64,000 nucleotides of DNA, taken from contig NZ_JABEMG010000003.1 in NCBI RefSeq assembly GCF_013004695.1, forward strand, positions 1 to 64,000, in the 5' to 3' direction. A program made the position numbers and the translations under genes. Positions 17,301-26,298 of the stretch are shown piece after piece (the first letter of the stretch is position 1; every line of letters begins with the position of its first letter). Under the pieces are notes generated by a model, which made no database searches, was not told where the DNA came from, and saw nothing but the letters and a program-made list of their open reading frames with translations. Origin of the DNA: Promicromonospora citrea (lineage in GTDB: Bacteria > Actinomycetota > Actinomycetes > Actinomycetales > Cellulomonadaceae).

Positions 17301-18173
17301 GCGGACGAGCTCCTCGTACGCGGCCCAGAACTCGGCGAAGTCGAGCTCCTCGGCCTTCTTGATGCTCGGCACCAGGAGCTGGCGCGATCCGTCCGGCTTG
17401 GCCAGGTCGATCGCGAGGCCGAAGCCCACGTGCGCGGGCTGGTTCACGCCGGGCTTGCCGTCGACCAGCTCGTAGTGCGCGTTCATGACCGGCATGTCGG
17501 CCAGCGCCTCGACCAGCGCGAAGCCGATGAGGTGCGTGAACGAGATCTTGCCGCCGCGGCCGCGCTTGAGATGGTTGTTGATGACGATGCGGTTGTCGAC
17601 CATCAGCTTGGCCGGCACGGCGCGCACGGACGTGGCCGTCGGGACCTCGAGCGAGGACTCCATGTTGGTCACGACGCGCGCGGCGGGGCCGCGCAGCTTC
17701 TGGACGTCGTCCACCGCGTCCGGGTGCGCGACGGGACGCTCGAACGTCTCGGTGTAGTGCGTGGTGGGCGGCGTCGCGATCGGGTTCGCCGGGTTGATCT
17801 TGGGGTCGGCGGGCAGCACCTTCTCGCGCGCGGGCTGACCGGCCTCCGAGGCGGCGGTGCCGTCCGTCGCCGGTGCGGCCTTCTGCGCGGGAGCCTCCTG
17901 GGCGGGCGCGGCCTGCGCCGGAGCGTCGGTCTTCGGCGCCTCGGACGCGGTGCCGGCCTTCGGCGCCTGCGCCGCGGCGCCGTCGGTCGTGGCCCCCTCC
18001 TTGGCGGAACCGTTCTCGCCGGGGGTGTAGTCGGCGAAGAAGTCCCACCACGCGGGGTCCACCGCGTTCTTGTCCTTCAGGTACTGCTGGTAGAGCTCGT
18101 CCACAAGCCACTCGTTGGCTCCGAATGACGAGCTCGCCACGCTGATCGACTCTGAACCAGCCTTAGGGGACAC
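14355..18173 (-). CDS. kgd: multifunctional 2-oxoglutarate metabolism enzyme (Kgd/SucA, E1-E2 fusion)
   Basis: About 1272 residues. The N-terminal helix [24 protein letters not shown] is followed by an Ala/Pro-rich linker (about 45-110). Next comes an acyltransferase domain with the E2 motif [16 protein letters not shown], but no lipoyl domain. The ThDP-dependent E1 part includes [19 protein letters not shown] and NNQVGFTT. This fusion is the actinobacterial 2-oxoglutarate dehydrogenase/decarboxylase of the TCA cycle, which works with the pyruvate dehydrogenase E2/E3 and is inhibited by the FHA protein GarA/OdhI in relatives. GTG at 18173 is preferred (GAAGGTGG upstream). A GTG at 18260, five bases after a TAGGCT box (18265-18270), would add 29 residues. 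Confidence 0.95.
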   Translation of the reverse strand: MSPKAGSESISVASSSFGANEWLVDELYQQYLKDKNAVDPAWWDFFADYTPGENGSAKEGATTDGAAAQAPKAGTASEAPKTDAPAQAAPAQEAPAQKAAPATDGTAASEAGQPAREKVLPADPKINPANPIATPPTTHYTETFERPVAHPDAVDDVQKLRGPAARVVTNMESSLEVPTATSVRAVPAKLMVDNRIVINNHLKRGRGGKISFTHLIGFALVEALADMPVMNAHYELVDGKPGVNQPAHVGFGLAIDLAKPDGSRQLLVPSIKKAEELDFAEFWAAYEELVRKARGGKLGVPDFQGTTISLTNPGGIGTVHSVPRLMQGQGTIVGVGAMDYPAEFAGASEEQLARMGVSKVMTLTSTYDHRIIQGAQSGEFLKIIAEKLLGLDGFYDRVFAALRVPYEPVRWVRDNTVDADVEAAKPAKIAEVVQAYRSRGHLMADTDPLAYRQRKHPDLDIQNHGLTLWDLDRTFPTAGFGTKPKATLREILGLLRDSYCRTIGIEYMHIADPAQRKWLQERLEAGYAKTPREDQLRILRRLNSAEAFETFLQTKFVGQKRFSLEGGESLIPLLDAILSKAAENGLDEVGIGMAHRGRLNVLANIAGKSYGQIFREFEGQLDPKSVQGSGDVKYHLGTEGTFTSESGATTRVYLAANPSHLEAVDPVLEGIVRAKQDRIDLGGDGFSVLPILVHGDAAFAGQGVVPEVLNLSQLRGYRTGGTIHVVVNNQVGFTTGPTSSRSTTYATDVAKGYQVPVMHVNGDDPEAVVRTAELAFAFREQFGQDVIIDLICYRRRGHNEGDDPSMTQPLMYNLIETKRSVRKLYTENLVARGDITVEEAEHALQDYQAQLERVFSETKSGFAPEPSTEHLAGLERPESQREDAGTMVGWQTAISHDVLQRVGDVHTTPPEGFTVHPKLAQLLEKRQLMSKDGGIDWGFGELVAFGSLLVEGTPVRLAGQDSRRGTFVQRHAVLHDRETGAEWTPLLYLSSDQAKFWVYDSSLSEYAALGFEYGYSVERPDALVLWEAQFGDFVNGAQTVIDEFISSAEQKWGQSSSLVMLLPHGYEGQGPDHSSARIERFLQLCAENNLTVAQPSTPASYFHLLRRQAYARPRRPLVVFTPKQLLRLKAAASAVEDFTAGTFREVLPDPTADPAKVNRVILCTGRVYYDLLAERTKRGDEGVAIVRLEQLYPFPEEQIRAELARYGDAEVVWVQDEPQNQGAWSYIHMALPMDIPYVNVVSRPASASTAAGTAKLHQAQQKTLLEQAFTRG

Positions 18174-18446
18174 GCGCGGATCGCCCACCTTCACCACAGT
18201 TGCGTTCGTGGCACGCCACGTCTGGTCGCGGCGCGCACAGCCCGAATGGTTTTCGGACACTCCAAGCCTAGGCCCTTTCGCCCTTCCGGTGGGGGTGCGC
18301 CAGAGGGCCCGAACGTGCCCCAGGGCACCAAAGGAGGCGCTTCGTCATGCTTCCCGTCCTGGGAGCAAAATCCGGGCAACATTGACCCTCGAAGTGGCCA
18401 ACGCCGCGTTACGCGAATTTGTTGCAGGGCGGGCGTCCTTTGCGAG

Positions 18447-18462
18447 TGTGACCGAAATCACG
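18447..18462. promoter_or_regulatory. CRP/GlxR-like site upstream of kgd
   Basis: TGTGA-CCGAAA-TCACG matches the CRP-family consensus TGTGA-N6-TCACA in 9 of 10 fixed bases. It lies in the 18174-18598 gap between the kgd promoter region and the end of the histidine kinase gene. GlxR-type regulation of TCA genes is known in corynebacteria. Here the site is about 180 bp upstream of the TAGGCT box, so any role is uncertain. Nothing else is recognised in this gap. Confidence 0.4.
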
Positions 18463-18598
18463 GAACTCCGTCTCACGCACCGGCGCGTCGCCGCCCTAGG
18501 CTGCTGGGTTCCCCCGGCGGTCCCGGCGCAGATCAGCGCGTTGCGGGGCCCTGAGCGCGCGTCTCAGCGCCTGATCCGTCACACCGGCAGGCCGGGCG

Positions 18599-19744
18599 TC
18601 AGACCGAGCGCGTCGTCGTGACCCCGGCGGCCGGATGGGCGCGGGCCGGAAGCGTGACGCGCATCGTCGCGCCCCGCTCGGAGTCCACCACCTCGACGTA
18701 CCCGCCGTGCAGCTCGACCGCCCAGCGGACGATCGCCAGGCCGATGCCCGTCCCGCCGCTCGAGCCGACGGTGCTGCCCGCGGTGTCGCCGCCGTCGCCC
18801 GGGGCGCCGCGGCCCCGCGTCTCGCCCGTCGACCCGGTGCCGCGCACGAAGCGCTGGAAGATCCGCTCCCTGTCCTCCTCGGCGATGCCGGGCCCCTCGT
18901 CGCTCACCTCGAGCACGACGTCGGCGCTCTCGCTCCCGTCGACGGGGTAGGCGTCCAGCCGCACGACACCGCCCGCCGGCGAGTGCCGGATCGCGTTCTG
19001 CAGCAGGTTGGTGACCACCTGGTGCAGGCGCTCGGCGTCGCCCTCGATCGTGAGGTCCTCCGGCGTCACGTCGACGACGTAGTGCAGGTCCTTCGCCGCG
19101 TCGACCATCGACAGGTCCTCGGCGCAGTGCTCCAGGAAGTCGCCCACCGCGATGGTGCTCACGTTGAGCGCCGACGCGCCCGCCTCGATCCGCGACAGGT
19201 CCAGCAGGTACGTGACCAGGCGGGTGAGCCGTTCCGTCTGCGCGTGCGCCTGCTCGAGCGCGGCGGGCGTGGGCTGCACGACGCCGTCGACCATGTTCTC
19301 GAGCTGGGCCTGCAGCGCCGCGACGGGCGTGCGCAGCTCGTGCGACACGTTGGCGATGAGGTCGCGCCGGGTCTGCTCGACCGACGCGAGGTCCTCGGCC
19401 ATCCGGTTGAACGCGTGGGCGAGCTGCCCCACCTCGTCCCGGCTCGTGGCGCGCACGCGGCGGGTGTAGTCGCCGTCGGCCATCGCCTGGACCGCCTCGG
19501 TGATCTCCCGCAGCGGCGACGTCATGCCGCGCGCCAGGACCTGGGTGACCAGCAGCGACAGGATGATCGCGAGCGGGAACGTCCGGCTCGGCCCCAGGGA
19601 CGCCTGGAGGCCGAGCCACGTGATGAGGACGGCGGCGGTGACGGTTGCGGCCACGAGTACGCCGAGCTTGATCTTGAGCGAGCTCAGCGGGTCCAGCGGC
19701 CGGACGTCGGGCACGCGGGGCCGTGGCACGTGGGGCCGGATCAT
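18599..19744 (-). CDS. sensor histidine kinase (HAMP, HisKA, HATPase_c)
   Basis: 381 residues. Two membrane segments (about 23-45 and 55-72) enclose only a very short external loop. A HAMP domain with GDYTRRV follows, then the HisKA box NVSHELRTPVAAL (phospho-His) and an HATPase_c domain with NLLQNAIRHS (N box), DEGPGI (G1) and GGTGIGLAIV (G2). A Gly/Thr-rich insert of about 25 residues lies in the ATP lid between the F box FQRFVRG and G2. It autophosphorylates and passes phosphate to the response regulator encoded 37 bp upstream. With almost no sensor domain, it probably senses the membrane itself. Confidence 0.9.
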   Translation of the reverse strand: MIRPHVPRPRVPDVRPLDPLSSLKIKLGVLVAATVTAAVLITWLGLQASLGPSRTFPLAIILSLLVTQVLARGMTSPLREITEAVQAMADGDYTRRVRATSRDEVGQLAHAFNRMAEDLASVEQTRRDLIANVSHELRTPVAALQAQLENMVDGVVQPTPAALEQAHAQTERLTRLVTYLLDLSRIEAGASALNVSTIAVGDFLEHCAEDLSMVDAAKDLHYVVDVTPEDLTIEGDAERLHQVVTNLLQNAIRHSPAGGVVRLDAYPVDGSESADVVLEVSDEGPGIAEEDRERIFQRFVRGTGSTGETRGRGAPGDGGDTAGSTVGSSGGTGIGLAIVRWAVELHGGYVEVVDSERGATMRVTLPARAHPAAGVTTTRSV

Positions 19745-19781
19745 CGCACCGTCACCAGGGCTCCGTGGACGACGGGACGGG

Positions 19782-20555
19782 TCACGAGCCGGCGGGCGGC
19801 TCGAACGCGTAGCCCACGCCGTGCACCGTGCGGATGAGGTCCGGGCCGAGCTTGCGGCGCAGTGCCTTGATGTGCGAGTCGACGGTGCGGGTGCCGCTGG
19901 CGTCCGCCCAGTCCCAGACCTCGGCGAGCAGGCGCTCGCGCGTGAGCACGGTCTTGGGGGAGCCCGCGAGCATCACGAGGAGCTCGAACTCGGTGGGCGT
20001 GAGGTGCACCTCCTCGCCCGCGCGGTAGACGCGGCGCTGCGCGCGGTCCACCGTCACGTCGCCCATCGTCATGGGCGGGTCCGCCGGGCTGGTCGCCGCG
20101 GCCTGCGCCGCGCGGTCGACACGCCGCAGCAGGGCCTTGATGCGGGCGACGAGCTCGCGCATCGAGAACGGCTTGGTCATGTAGTCGTCGGCGCCGACCC
20201 CGAGGCCGACCAGCATGTCCGTCTCGTCGTCACGCGCCGTGAGCATGAGGATCGGCGTGGGGTGCTCCGCCTGGATGCGGCGGGTCACCTCGAGGCCGTC
20301 GATGCCGGGCAGCATGACGTCGAGCACGACGACGTCCGGCCGCAGCCGGGAGGACGCCTCGACGCCGGACAGCCCGTCGCGGGCCACCTCGACGCGCCAG
20401 CCCTCGGCGGACAGCCGCTGCGCGATCGCCGTCGCGATCGTCGGCTCGTCCTCGACCACGAGCACGGTCGCGCTCTGCTGGCCGGCCGAGGCTGCGGCCG
20501 ACGCCGCACCGGGCTGCTGCGGGGCCCCAGGCGCCTGGGGGATACCAGATGACAT
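19782..20555 (-). CDS. OmpR/PhoB-family response regulator
   Basis: 257 residues. An Ala/Gly/Gln-rich tail of about 28 residues precedes a receiver domain with VLVVEDEP (acidic pocket), VVVLDVMLPGIDG (phospho-Asp), LTARDDE and YMTKPF (Lys). It ends in a winged-helix output domain with LTPTEFELLVMLAGSP and TRTVDSHIKALRRKLG and the RTVHGVGYAF wing. It acts as a DNA-binding transcription factor when phosphorylated by the downstream kinase. The target genes are unknown; the divergent CNNM pair is a candidate from position only. Confidence 0.92.
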   Translation of the reverse strand: MSSGIPQAPGAPQQPGAASAAASAGQQSATVLVVEDEPTIATAIAQRLSAEGWRVEVARDGLSGVEASSRLRPDVVVLDVMLPGIDGLEVTRRIQAEHPTPILMLTARDDETDMLVGLGVGADDYMTKPFSMRELVARIKALLRRVDRAAQAAATSPADPPMTMGDVTVDRAQRRVYRAGEEVHLTPTEFELLVMLAGSPKTVLTRERLLAEVWDWADASGTRTVDSHIKALRRKLGPDLIRTVHGVGYAFEPPAGS

Positions 20556-20752
20556 AGGTCAATCATGCCCGTACTTGCCTGACAAGACACTGAGACGAGC
20601 CTGGGAGTCGGCTTCCGGTCGGCTCCTTGGTCGTGCTCGAGGGGTGGCGACCGGGTGGTGCCCGCTACGATCGTCCCCACGATGATCGAGCGATATCCCG
20701 ACCGAGAACCCGGGAAGATCCAGCACCCCCCGTGCGCCTTCCGGAGTGCGCG

Positions 20753-22192
20753 ATGACCGGCGACTGGATCATGGTCGCCGTCGGCGTCATCCTCACAGCA
20801 GGTACTGCTGTCTTCGTGGCGGGGGAGTTCTCCCTCGTCACCATCGACCCCGCCGTGATCGGCGACTCCGACGACGCGGAGGGGGACAGACCCGGCCGGC
20901 CGGCCGACCCCTCGCACCCAGCCCCGCACGCCGCCCGGCCCTCCCTCGGGCACGGCATGCGCGACCGCAGCGTGCGGACCGCGCTGCGGCACCTCTCCAC
21001 GGAGCTGAGCTCCGCCCAGGTCGGCATCACGCTGACCACCATCCTCCTCGGCTACACGGCCCAGCCAGCCCTCAACTCCCTGCTGTCCGCCGCGTTCGGC
21101 GGCACGTCGGTGCCGACCGCCGTCTCCTCGGGCCTCGCGGGCGCGCTGGCGCTCGTGCTGGTCAACGCCTTCTCCATGGTGTGCGGCGAGCTGATCCCGA
21201 AGAACTTCGCGCTGTCGGCCCCGCTGGCTACCGCGCGGATCGTCGTGCCGGTGCAGCGCGTCTTCACCGTCACGTTCAAGCCGCTCATCGCCGTGCTCAA
21301 CGGCTCGGCGAACGCGCTGCTGCGCCGGCTGGGCGTCGAGCCGCGCGAGGAGCTGTCCGGTGCGCGGTCCGCCTCGGAGCTCGCCTCGCTCGTGCGCCGC
21401 TCGGCCGAGGAGGGCACGCTCGAGGAGTCCGTGGCGACGCTGCTGACCAACTCGATCGAGCTCGACACGCTCAGCGCACGCGACGTCATGACCGACCGGC
21501 TGCGCATGTCCGTCATCGAGCGGGACGCCACCGCCGACGACGTCGTCGCGCTCGCCCGGCGCACCGGCCACTCCCGGTTCCCCGTGATCGGCGAGGACAG
21601 GGACGACGTCGTCGGCCTCGTGCACCTGCGGCGCGCCGTGGGCGTGCCCCACGACCGCCGCGCCGAGGTGCCCGCCGCCGCGCTCATGGTCGAGGCGCCG
21701 CGCGTGCCCGAGACGGTGCGGCTCGGCCCCCTGCTCGTCGAGCTGCGCGAGCTCGGCATGCAGATGGCCGTCGTGGTCGACGAGTACGGCGGCACCTCCG
21801 GCGTCGTCACGCTGGAGGACGTCGTCGAGGAGCTCGTGGGCGACGTCGCGGACGAGCACGACCCCCGCAGGGCCGGTGCCGCGCGCGCCGCCGACGGGTC
21901 CTGGATCGTGCCCGGCGTGCTGCGCCCCGACGAGCTGGTCGAGGTCGCAGGCATCGAGGTGCCGGAGGGTGCCGCCTACGAGACGCTCGGCGGGCTCGTC
22001 ATGGCGGAGCTCGGGCGCATGCCCGCCGTCGGCGACGAGGTCACCGTCGGAGTCCCCACCGCGCGCGTCGTGCTGCGCGTGGAGGCGATGGACGGCCGGC
22101 GCGTGGAGCGCGTCCGCGTCCGCCCGCAGCCTCCGCAGGACCCGGACGGCGCGGCAGCGCGCCCGCAGACCGAGAAGGGCGCACACCGATGA
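20753..22192 (+). CDS. CNNM/CorC-HlyC family membrane protein (hemolysin-like)
   Basis: 479 residues. An N-terminal DUF21/CNNM membrane domain has hydrophobic helices near 5-25, 85-110 and 120-150, with the conserved GELIPKNFAL motif. Two CBS domains follow (about 215-340, ending VVVDEYGGTSGVVTLEDVVEELVGD), and a C-terminal CorC_HlyC transporter-associated domain (about 360-450). Relatives such as CorC/MpfA are implicated in Mg2+ or Co2+ efflux; hemolytic activity is a historical label. The start is an ATG at 20753 with a weak CGGAG site. The stop overlaps the start of a paralogue by 4 bp. Confidence 0.88.
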   Translation: MTGDWIMVAVGVILTAGTAVFVAGEFSLVTIDPAVIGDSDDAEGDRPGRPADPSHPAPHAARPSLGHGMRDRSVRTALRHLSTELSSAQVGITLTTILLGYTAQPALNSLLSAAFGGTSVPTAVSSGLAGALALVLVNAFSMVCGELIPKNFALSAPLATARIVVPVQRVFTVTFKPLIAVLNGSANALLRRLGVEPREELSGARSASELASLVRRSAEEGTLEESVATLLTNSIELDTLSARDVMTDRLRMSVIERDATADDVVALARRTGHSRFPVIGEDRDDVVGLVHLRRAVGVPHDRRAEVPAAALMVEAPRVPETVRLGPLLVELRELGMQMAVVVDEYGGTSGVVTLEDVVEELVGDVADEHDPRRAGAARAADGSWIVPGVLRPDELVEVAGIEVPEGAAYETLGGLVMAELGRMPAVGDEVTVGVPTARVVLRVEAMDGRRVERVRVRPQPPQDPDGAAARPQTEKGAHR

Positions 22193-23238
22193 GCACGACC
22201 ACCGCCCTCGTCGTCGGCCTCGTGCTGCTCGCCGGGAACGCCTTCTTCGTCGGCGCCGAGTTCGCCGTCATCTCGGCGCGGCGCAGCGCCATCGAGCCGC
22301 TCGCCCAGGCGGGCGACCGGCGCGCCGTCACCGTGCTGTGGGCCATGGAGCACGTGTCGCTCATGCTGGCGTGCGCGCAGCTCGGCGTGACCGTGTGCTC
22401 CACGGGCCTCGGCATCGTGGCGGAGCCCGCGCTCGCCCACCTGCTCGAGGGGCCCCTGCACGCCCTCGGCGTCAGCGAGGACCTCACGCACCCCATCGCG
22501 CTGGTCGTCGCGCTGTCGCTCGTCGTCTACCTCCACGTGGTCCTCGGCGAGATGGTGCCGAAGAACCTCGCCGTCGCCGGACCCGACCGTGCGGTCATGT
22601 GGTTCGGCCCGCCGCTCGTGCTGCTCGGCCGGGCGCTGCGCCCCGTCATCGCGGCCCTCAACTGGATCGCCAACCACGCCGTCCGCCTCGCGGGCGTCGA
22701 GCCGAAGGACGAGGTCGCCTCCGCGTTCACCGCGGAGGAGGTGCAGTCCATCGTGGAGCACTCCCAGGCCGAGGGCGTGCTGCACGACGAGCAGGGCCTG
22801 CTCACCGGTGCCATCGAGTTCTCCAACCGCACGGCGGGCGACGTCATGGTCCGCGTGAGCGACCTCGTGGCCGTCGACGAGACCTGCACGCCCGACGAGG
22901 TCGAGCGGCTCGTGTCCAAGCACGGCTTCAGCCGGTTCCCCGTCGTGACGCGCACGCCCGAGGGGGAGCAGGAGCTCGTGGGGTACCTCCACCTCAAGGA
23001 CGTGCTGTACGCGACCGGACGGGCCCGGTTCGAGCCCGTCGCGTCGTGGCGCGTCCGGGCGCTCGCCGCCGTGCGGCCCGACGCCGAGGTCGAGGACGCG
23101 CTGCGCGTCATGCAGCGCTCCGGCGCGCACCTGGCCCGGGTCGAGGGCACGGACGGCGAGGTGCTCGGCGTCGTGTTCCTGGAGGACATCCTCGAGGAGC
23201 TGGTCGGCGAGGTCCGCGACGCCATGCAGCGGCGCTGA
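22189..23238 (+). CDS. second CNNM/CorC-HlyC family membrane protein
   Basis: 349 residues, overlapping the preceding gene by ATGA. The DUF21 domain has MSTTTALVVGLVLLAGNAFFVG at the start and GEMVPKNLAVAGP. Two CBS domains follow (about 205-340) with FSRFPVV and VVFLEDILEELVGEV. It lacks the C-terminal CorC_HlyC domain that its neighbour carries. The two probably form a heteromeric membrane complex, as tandem DUF21-CBS pairs are common in actinobacteria. The ion transported is not known. Confidence 0.87.
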   Translation: MSTTTALVVGLVLLAGNAFFVGAEFAVISARRSAIEPLAQAGDRRAVTVLWAMEHVSLMLACAQLGVTVCSTGLGIVAEPALAHLLEGPLHALGVSEDLTHPIALVVALSLVVYLHVVLGEMVPKNLAVAGPDRAVMWFGPPLVLLGRALRPVIAALNWIANHAVRLAGVEPKDEVASAFTAEEVQSIVEHSQAEGVLHDEQGLLTGAIEFSNRTAGDVMVRVSDLVAVDETCTPDEVERLVSKHGFSRFPVVTRTPEGEQELVGYLHLKDVLYATGRARFEPVASWRVRALAAVRPDAEVEDALRVMQRSGAHLARVEGTDGEVLGVVFLEDILEELVGEVRDAMQRR

Positions 23239-23255
23239 GCCGTGCTGTGGGTGCG

Positions 23256-23387
23256 CTGACTTCGGCTCCTCGGTCCGCCGGCCGCTGTGTGTTCGGTCCG
23301 TTGTCGTGAGATCGGTCGTTCGGCGGACCGATCTCACGACAACGGACCGAACATCGGGGTGCGGGACGGACAGGCTGCCGAAGTCAG
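23256..23387. repeat. nested palindrome: perfect 28-bp stem inside an 11-bp inverted repeat
   Basis: Bases 23290-23317 pair without mismatch with 23326-23353 around an 8-base loop (GTTCGGCG); the left arm begins TGTTCGGTCCGTTGTCGTGA. Outside this, CTGACTTCGGC (23256-23266) pairs with GCCGAAGTCAG (23377-23387). Apart from it and the proposed M15 start, the 23239-23588 gap holds no recognised gene. It sits downstream of the CNNM pair and may end their transcript, but its length and nesting also suit a small non-coding mobile element. Confidence 0.85.
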
Positions 23388-23588
23388 GGAGGCAGGTGGG
23401 CGCTGCATGCACAGGGACTTGACCCCGGAGTGGTTCAGGGCAGGGGTCGGTGGAGCGCAGGTAGGGAAACCGTCACGCAGGCGTCGCGCACAGTCGTCAC
23501 CCGGGGCTTGGCAGCGAGGCCGGAGGGGGTTAATGTCACGTGCGACCTGTTCACCGCGAGGGGCCGCGGACACGATGACGGAGGGCCA

Positions 23589-24977
23589 GTGGAGTCCACG
23601 GCTGTGACGAGCACCCAGCCTGCGCTCATGACACGCCGCGCCCGGCGCGAGGCGGAGCAGAGGGCCCAGGCGCTCCGGGCCCGGGGCCATGAGGTGTCCC
23701 CGGTGAACCACAACCCCGTGCCACGTCCGCCGGCCGTCCAGCTTCCCGCCGGGCACCCGTCGGCCCCGGTGCCGGCCGTGCCGCGACCGGCCTTCGCCGA
23801 CGTTCCTGTCGCGTCCCCGAGGCCGACGAGGAACCTGGCGCCCGCCGTCAACCCCGCCCCGGTGACGAACCCGTGGGCCGGGCGTCCCGGCGTCGAGGCC
23901 CGCCGTGCCGCGCTGCGCGTCACGGAGCCCGGTGTCACCGAGCCCGGTGCCGCGCCGGGCGTCACGGAGTCCGCCTTCATCCGGACGCGCCACGCGGAGC
24001 CCTCCTCCGGAGAGCCCGGCTACGTACCGCTCAGGAGCACGCGCACCCGCGTGGCCTACGCCCCACAGCCCGTCCCGGCGCCGCACGCCCCGCAGCAGGT
24101 CTCGTCGCAGCAGATCTCCCGGCCCGCACTGCCGCTCGTGGTGGCGTCGCCCGTGGTGGTCGCCCCCGCCGTCGGCCGGGTCGCGACGCCGGACCCGGCC
24201 CCCGCCGAGCCGTTCGAGACCCTCGTGACGGGCGCCGTACCGCGGCAGAGCCGGCCGGCGTCGTCGGTCCCGGCGGGCCACCGGATCATCTCGCGGGCGA
24301 CCGTGATCGGTACCCTCGCGTGCGCCACGATCGCGGCGCCGTTCGCGCAGGGCCTGCAGCCGTCGGGTCAGTCCCCGTTCGACGTCGAGGCGCCCCGCAC
24401 CGGGCCGAACGTCCTGGACCTCGTGACGCAGCCGGTCGAGCGCCCCGAGACGTCGAGCGCCGTCGTGCGCGCCGAGGCGATGACGCGGCCCGAGTCGGCG
24501 GCCAGCCGGTCGGTCGAGCGCAGCCCGCTGCCGGACTGCGACGTCGACGCCCCGGTCGAGGGCACCAACGGTGCGCTGGCGGACCACTCGCTGTGCGAGC
24601 TCTGGCAGGGCGGCGAGTTCCTGCGGCCGGACGCCGCGCTGTCGCTGTCCGCGCTCAACGAGGCGTTCCGTGCGTCGTTCGGGCGCGACCTGTGCCTGGT
24701 GGCGAGCTACCGCGACATCGACACGCAGTACGAGCTCAAGGTGTCCCGCGGCTACTACGCGGCCTCGCCGGGGACGTCCATGCACGGCTGGGGCCTCGCG
24801 ATCGACCTCTGCTCGAAGGAGACCGGCAGCAGCGAGGTCTTCTCCTGGCTGTGGGCCAACGCGCCGACGTACGGCTGGCAGAACCCGGCCTGGGCGCAGC
24901 TCGGCGGCAGCAAGTACGAGCCGTGGCACTGGGAGTTCGTGTCCGGCGTCGTCGAGAAGGGCGAGTGGCGGGGCTGA
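23589..24977 (+). CDS. M15-family D-alanyl-D-alanine carboxypeptidase (VanY type) with long N-terminal region
   Basis: About 462 residues. A charged start (RRARREAEQRAQALRARG) and a Pro-rich linker lead to one hydrophobic segment (IISRATVIGTLACATIAAPF, near residue 240), so the enzyme part should be outside the membrane. The C-terminal 150 residues form the M15B/VanY domain: SYRDIDTQ, the zinc motif MHGWGLAIDLC (His and Asp), and WHWEF (second His). It trims D-Ala from peptidoglycan stems. GTG at 23589 behind GGAGGG is chosen; GTG 23604 or ATG 23628 would be slightly shorter. A paralogue lies at 37012-38496. Confidence 0.85.
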   Translation: MESTAVTSTQPALMTRRARREAEQRAQALRARGHEVSPVNHNPVPRPPAVQLPAGHPSAPVPAVPRPAFADVPVASPRPTRNLAPAVNPAPVTNPWAGRPGVEARRAALRVTEPGVTEPGAAPGVTESAFIRTRHAEPSSGEPGYVPLRSTRTRVAYAPQPVPAPHAPQQVSSQQISRPALPLVVASPVVVAPAVGRVATPDPAPAEPFETLVTGAVPRQSRPASSVPAGHRIISRATVIGTLACATIAAPFAQGLQPSGQSPFDVEAPRTGPNVLDLVTQPVERPETSSAVVRAEAMTRPESAASRSVERSPLPDCDVDAPVEGTNGALADHSLCELWQGGEFLRPDAALSLSALNEAFRASFGRDLCLVASYRDIDTQYELKVSRGYYAASPGTSMHGWGLAIDLCSKETGSSEVFSWLWANAPTYGWQNPAWAQLGGSKYEPWHWEFVSGVVEKGEWRG

Positions 24978-24990
24978 GCCCGGCTCGCGG

Positions 24991-25653
24991 TCAGAGCCGC
25001 AGGTGCGTGTTGGGGCCGAAGTCCTGGCGGAACCGCGGGCCGTCGTGCGCGAGCTCCGCAGCGAAGTCGGTCGCCCAGCCGCTGTAGGGCTCCATGGCGA
25101 GCGACTCGTTGGAGAACCGGCGGTCGTCGGTGATCTCCGTGACGCAGAAGTCCGGGATCTGCAGGCCCGTGACCGGGCCGGAGCGTTCGCACTCCGCGAC
25201 GACCAGCGGGTGGTTGGCGCCGCCGAACACGTCGATCGACCAGCCGTCCGCGCCGAGCCAGGCCGCGTACCGGACCTTGACGACCGGGGCGCCGCCCCGG
25301 CGCACCAGCTCCACGCCGACGGTGGGGTCGAGCTCGCGCTCGGCCTCGTACCGGGTGCCACCGATCGCGGGTCCCTTGACGGTCACGGCCGCGAAGTCGA
25401 TCGCGTCGGCGTGGGCGCGCAGCAGCTCGGCGGGGTCGGTGCCGGCGGTGAGGTCGGCGTCGACGTCCCCAGCCTGGACGCGCACCCGGAGGGCGTACCC
25501 GCCGTCGGCGAGGAAGTAGTTCTGCACGATGAGGGCGGGCGCGTCCCGCAGCTCCGCCGGGAGGTCGCGCACGAAGAACCGGCGCTCGAACTCGAAGTCG
25601 GCGTAGCCGCGGTCGGGTTCGGTCGGTCCGGGTTCGTAACGGTCGTCGGTCAT
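24991..25653 (-). CDS. CYTH-like domain protein
   Basis: 220 residues starting MTDDRYEPG. The motif FEFERRFFVRDLP near residue 20 is the ExExR/K-like opening strand of CYTH (triphosphate tunnel) proteins. Later strands alternate charged residues as in the tunnel wall (VTVKGPAIGGTRYEAERELD, VVKVRYAAWLG, VVAECER). CYTH enzymes act on inorganic or organic triphosphates with a divalent metal; the specific reaction here is unknown. It is convergent with the M15 gene (14 bp apart) and downstream of the 25712-26272 gene on the same strand. Confidence 0.7.
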   Translation of the reverse strand: MTDDRYEPGPTEPDRGYADFEFERRFFVRDLPAELRDAPALIVQNYFLADGGYALRVRVQAGDVDADLTAGTDPAELLRAHADAIDFAAVTVKGPAIGGTRYEAERELDPTVGVELVRRGGAPVVKVRYAAWLGADGWSIDVFGGANHPLVVAECERSGPVTGLQIPDFCVTEITDDRRFSNESLAMEPYSGWATDFAAELAHDGPRFRQDFGPNTHLRL

Positions 25654-25711
25654 GAGACCCCTCGCCGTGCTCGGTGCGCGGTGCCGCGTGCTCGCGGATG
25701 ACGCAAGAAGT

Positions 25712-26272
25712 CTACGCAACCGGTGCGGCGTCGGGGGAGGGGCCCGTGGTGAACTGCGACAACGCCTCCGACAGCCGCTCGGGACTCGTCGCGATGCTGC
25801 CCGGCTTGAGCACGACGGGCGTGCCGACGAGGGCTGCGTGCGCCGACGCCGCGACCTTCCGCACGACCGTGCGCTGCCGCGTGACCACGGCGCGCGGGTC
25901 GGCGACGTCGACCGCGAGCACCCTCCGGAACAGCAGGCGCGCCTCGCGCACGCCCGTGACCTCGGTCCAGAGCACCTGCTCGACGCCGAGGTTGGGCAGC
26001 CAGTCGACGAGACCGTCGCGGTCCAGCGTGAGCACGGGCCAGGTCGGCAGCAGCAGGCGCCGGAGCACGAGCAGGCCGAGGCCGGTGAAGACGAGGACGC
26101 CGATCGCGCCCAGGGAGACGACCGCCAGGGCGGCGCGCGAGCCGCTCGTCTGCGCGACGCCGAAGCCGAGCCACGCCACGGCCGCGCACAGGGCGACCAG
26201 GGCGAGCGTGCCGAGCGCGAGCACGACGACGTGCGCGCGGGAGGGGTAGAAGTCCACGGACTGGTCGGGCAT
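25712..26272 (-). CDS. two-helix membrane protein (STM3941-like/PH-like)
   Basis: 186 residues starting MPDQSVDFYPSR. Two membrane helices (about 14-40 and 46-72) are followed by a soluble domain with strands such as WPVLTLDRDGLVDWLPN and VLWTEVTGVREARLLF, typical of small PH-like domains after two TM segments. The FYPSR-then-helix opening resembles STM3941-type proteins. No enzymatic residues can be named. About 58 bp separates it from the downstream CYTH gene, and both may be one transcript. Confidence 0.6.
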   Translation of the reverse strand: MPDQSVDFYPSRAHVVVLALGTLALVALCAAVAWLGFGVAQTSGSRAALAVVSLGAIGVLVFTGLGLLVLRRLLLPTWPVLTLDRDGLVDWLPNLGVEQVLWTEVTGVREARLLFRRVLAVDVADPRAVVTRQRTVVRKVAASAHAALVGTPVVLKPGSIATSPERLSEALSQFTTGPSPDAAPVA

Positions 26273-26298
26273 ACCGGGACACTAGCCGCGAGGCGGAC

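Noticed and set aside
14280-18128. Very long open frame opposite kgd
   Set aside because: It mirrors kgd codon usage, is rich in Arg/Val/Leu without family motifs, and lacks a start context; kgd on the other strand is unmistakable.
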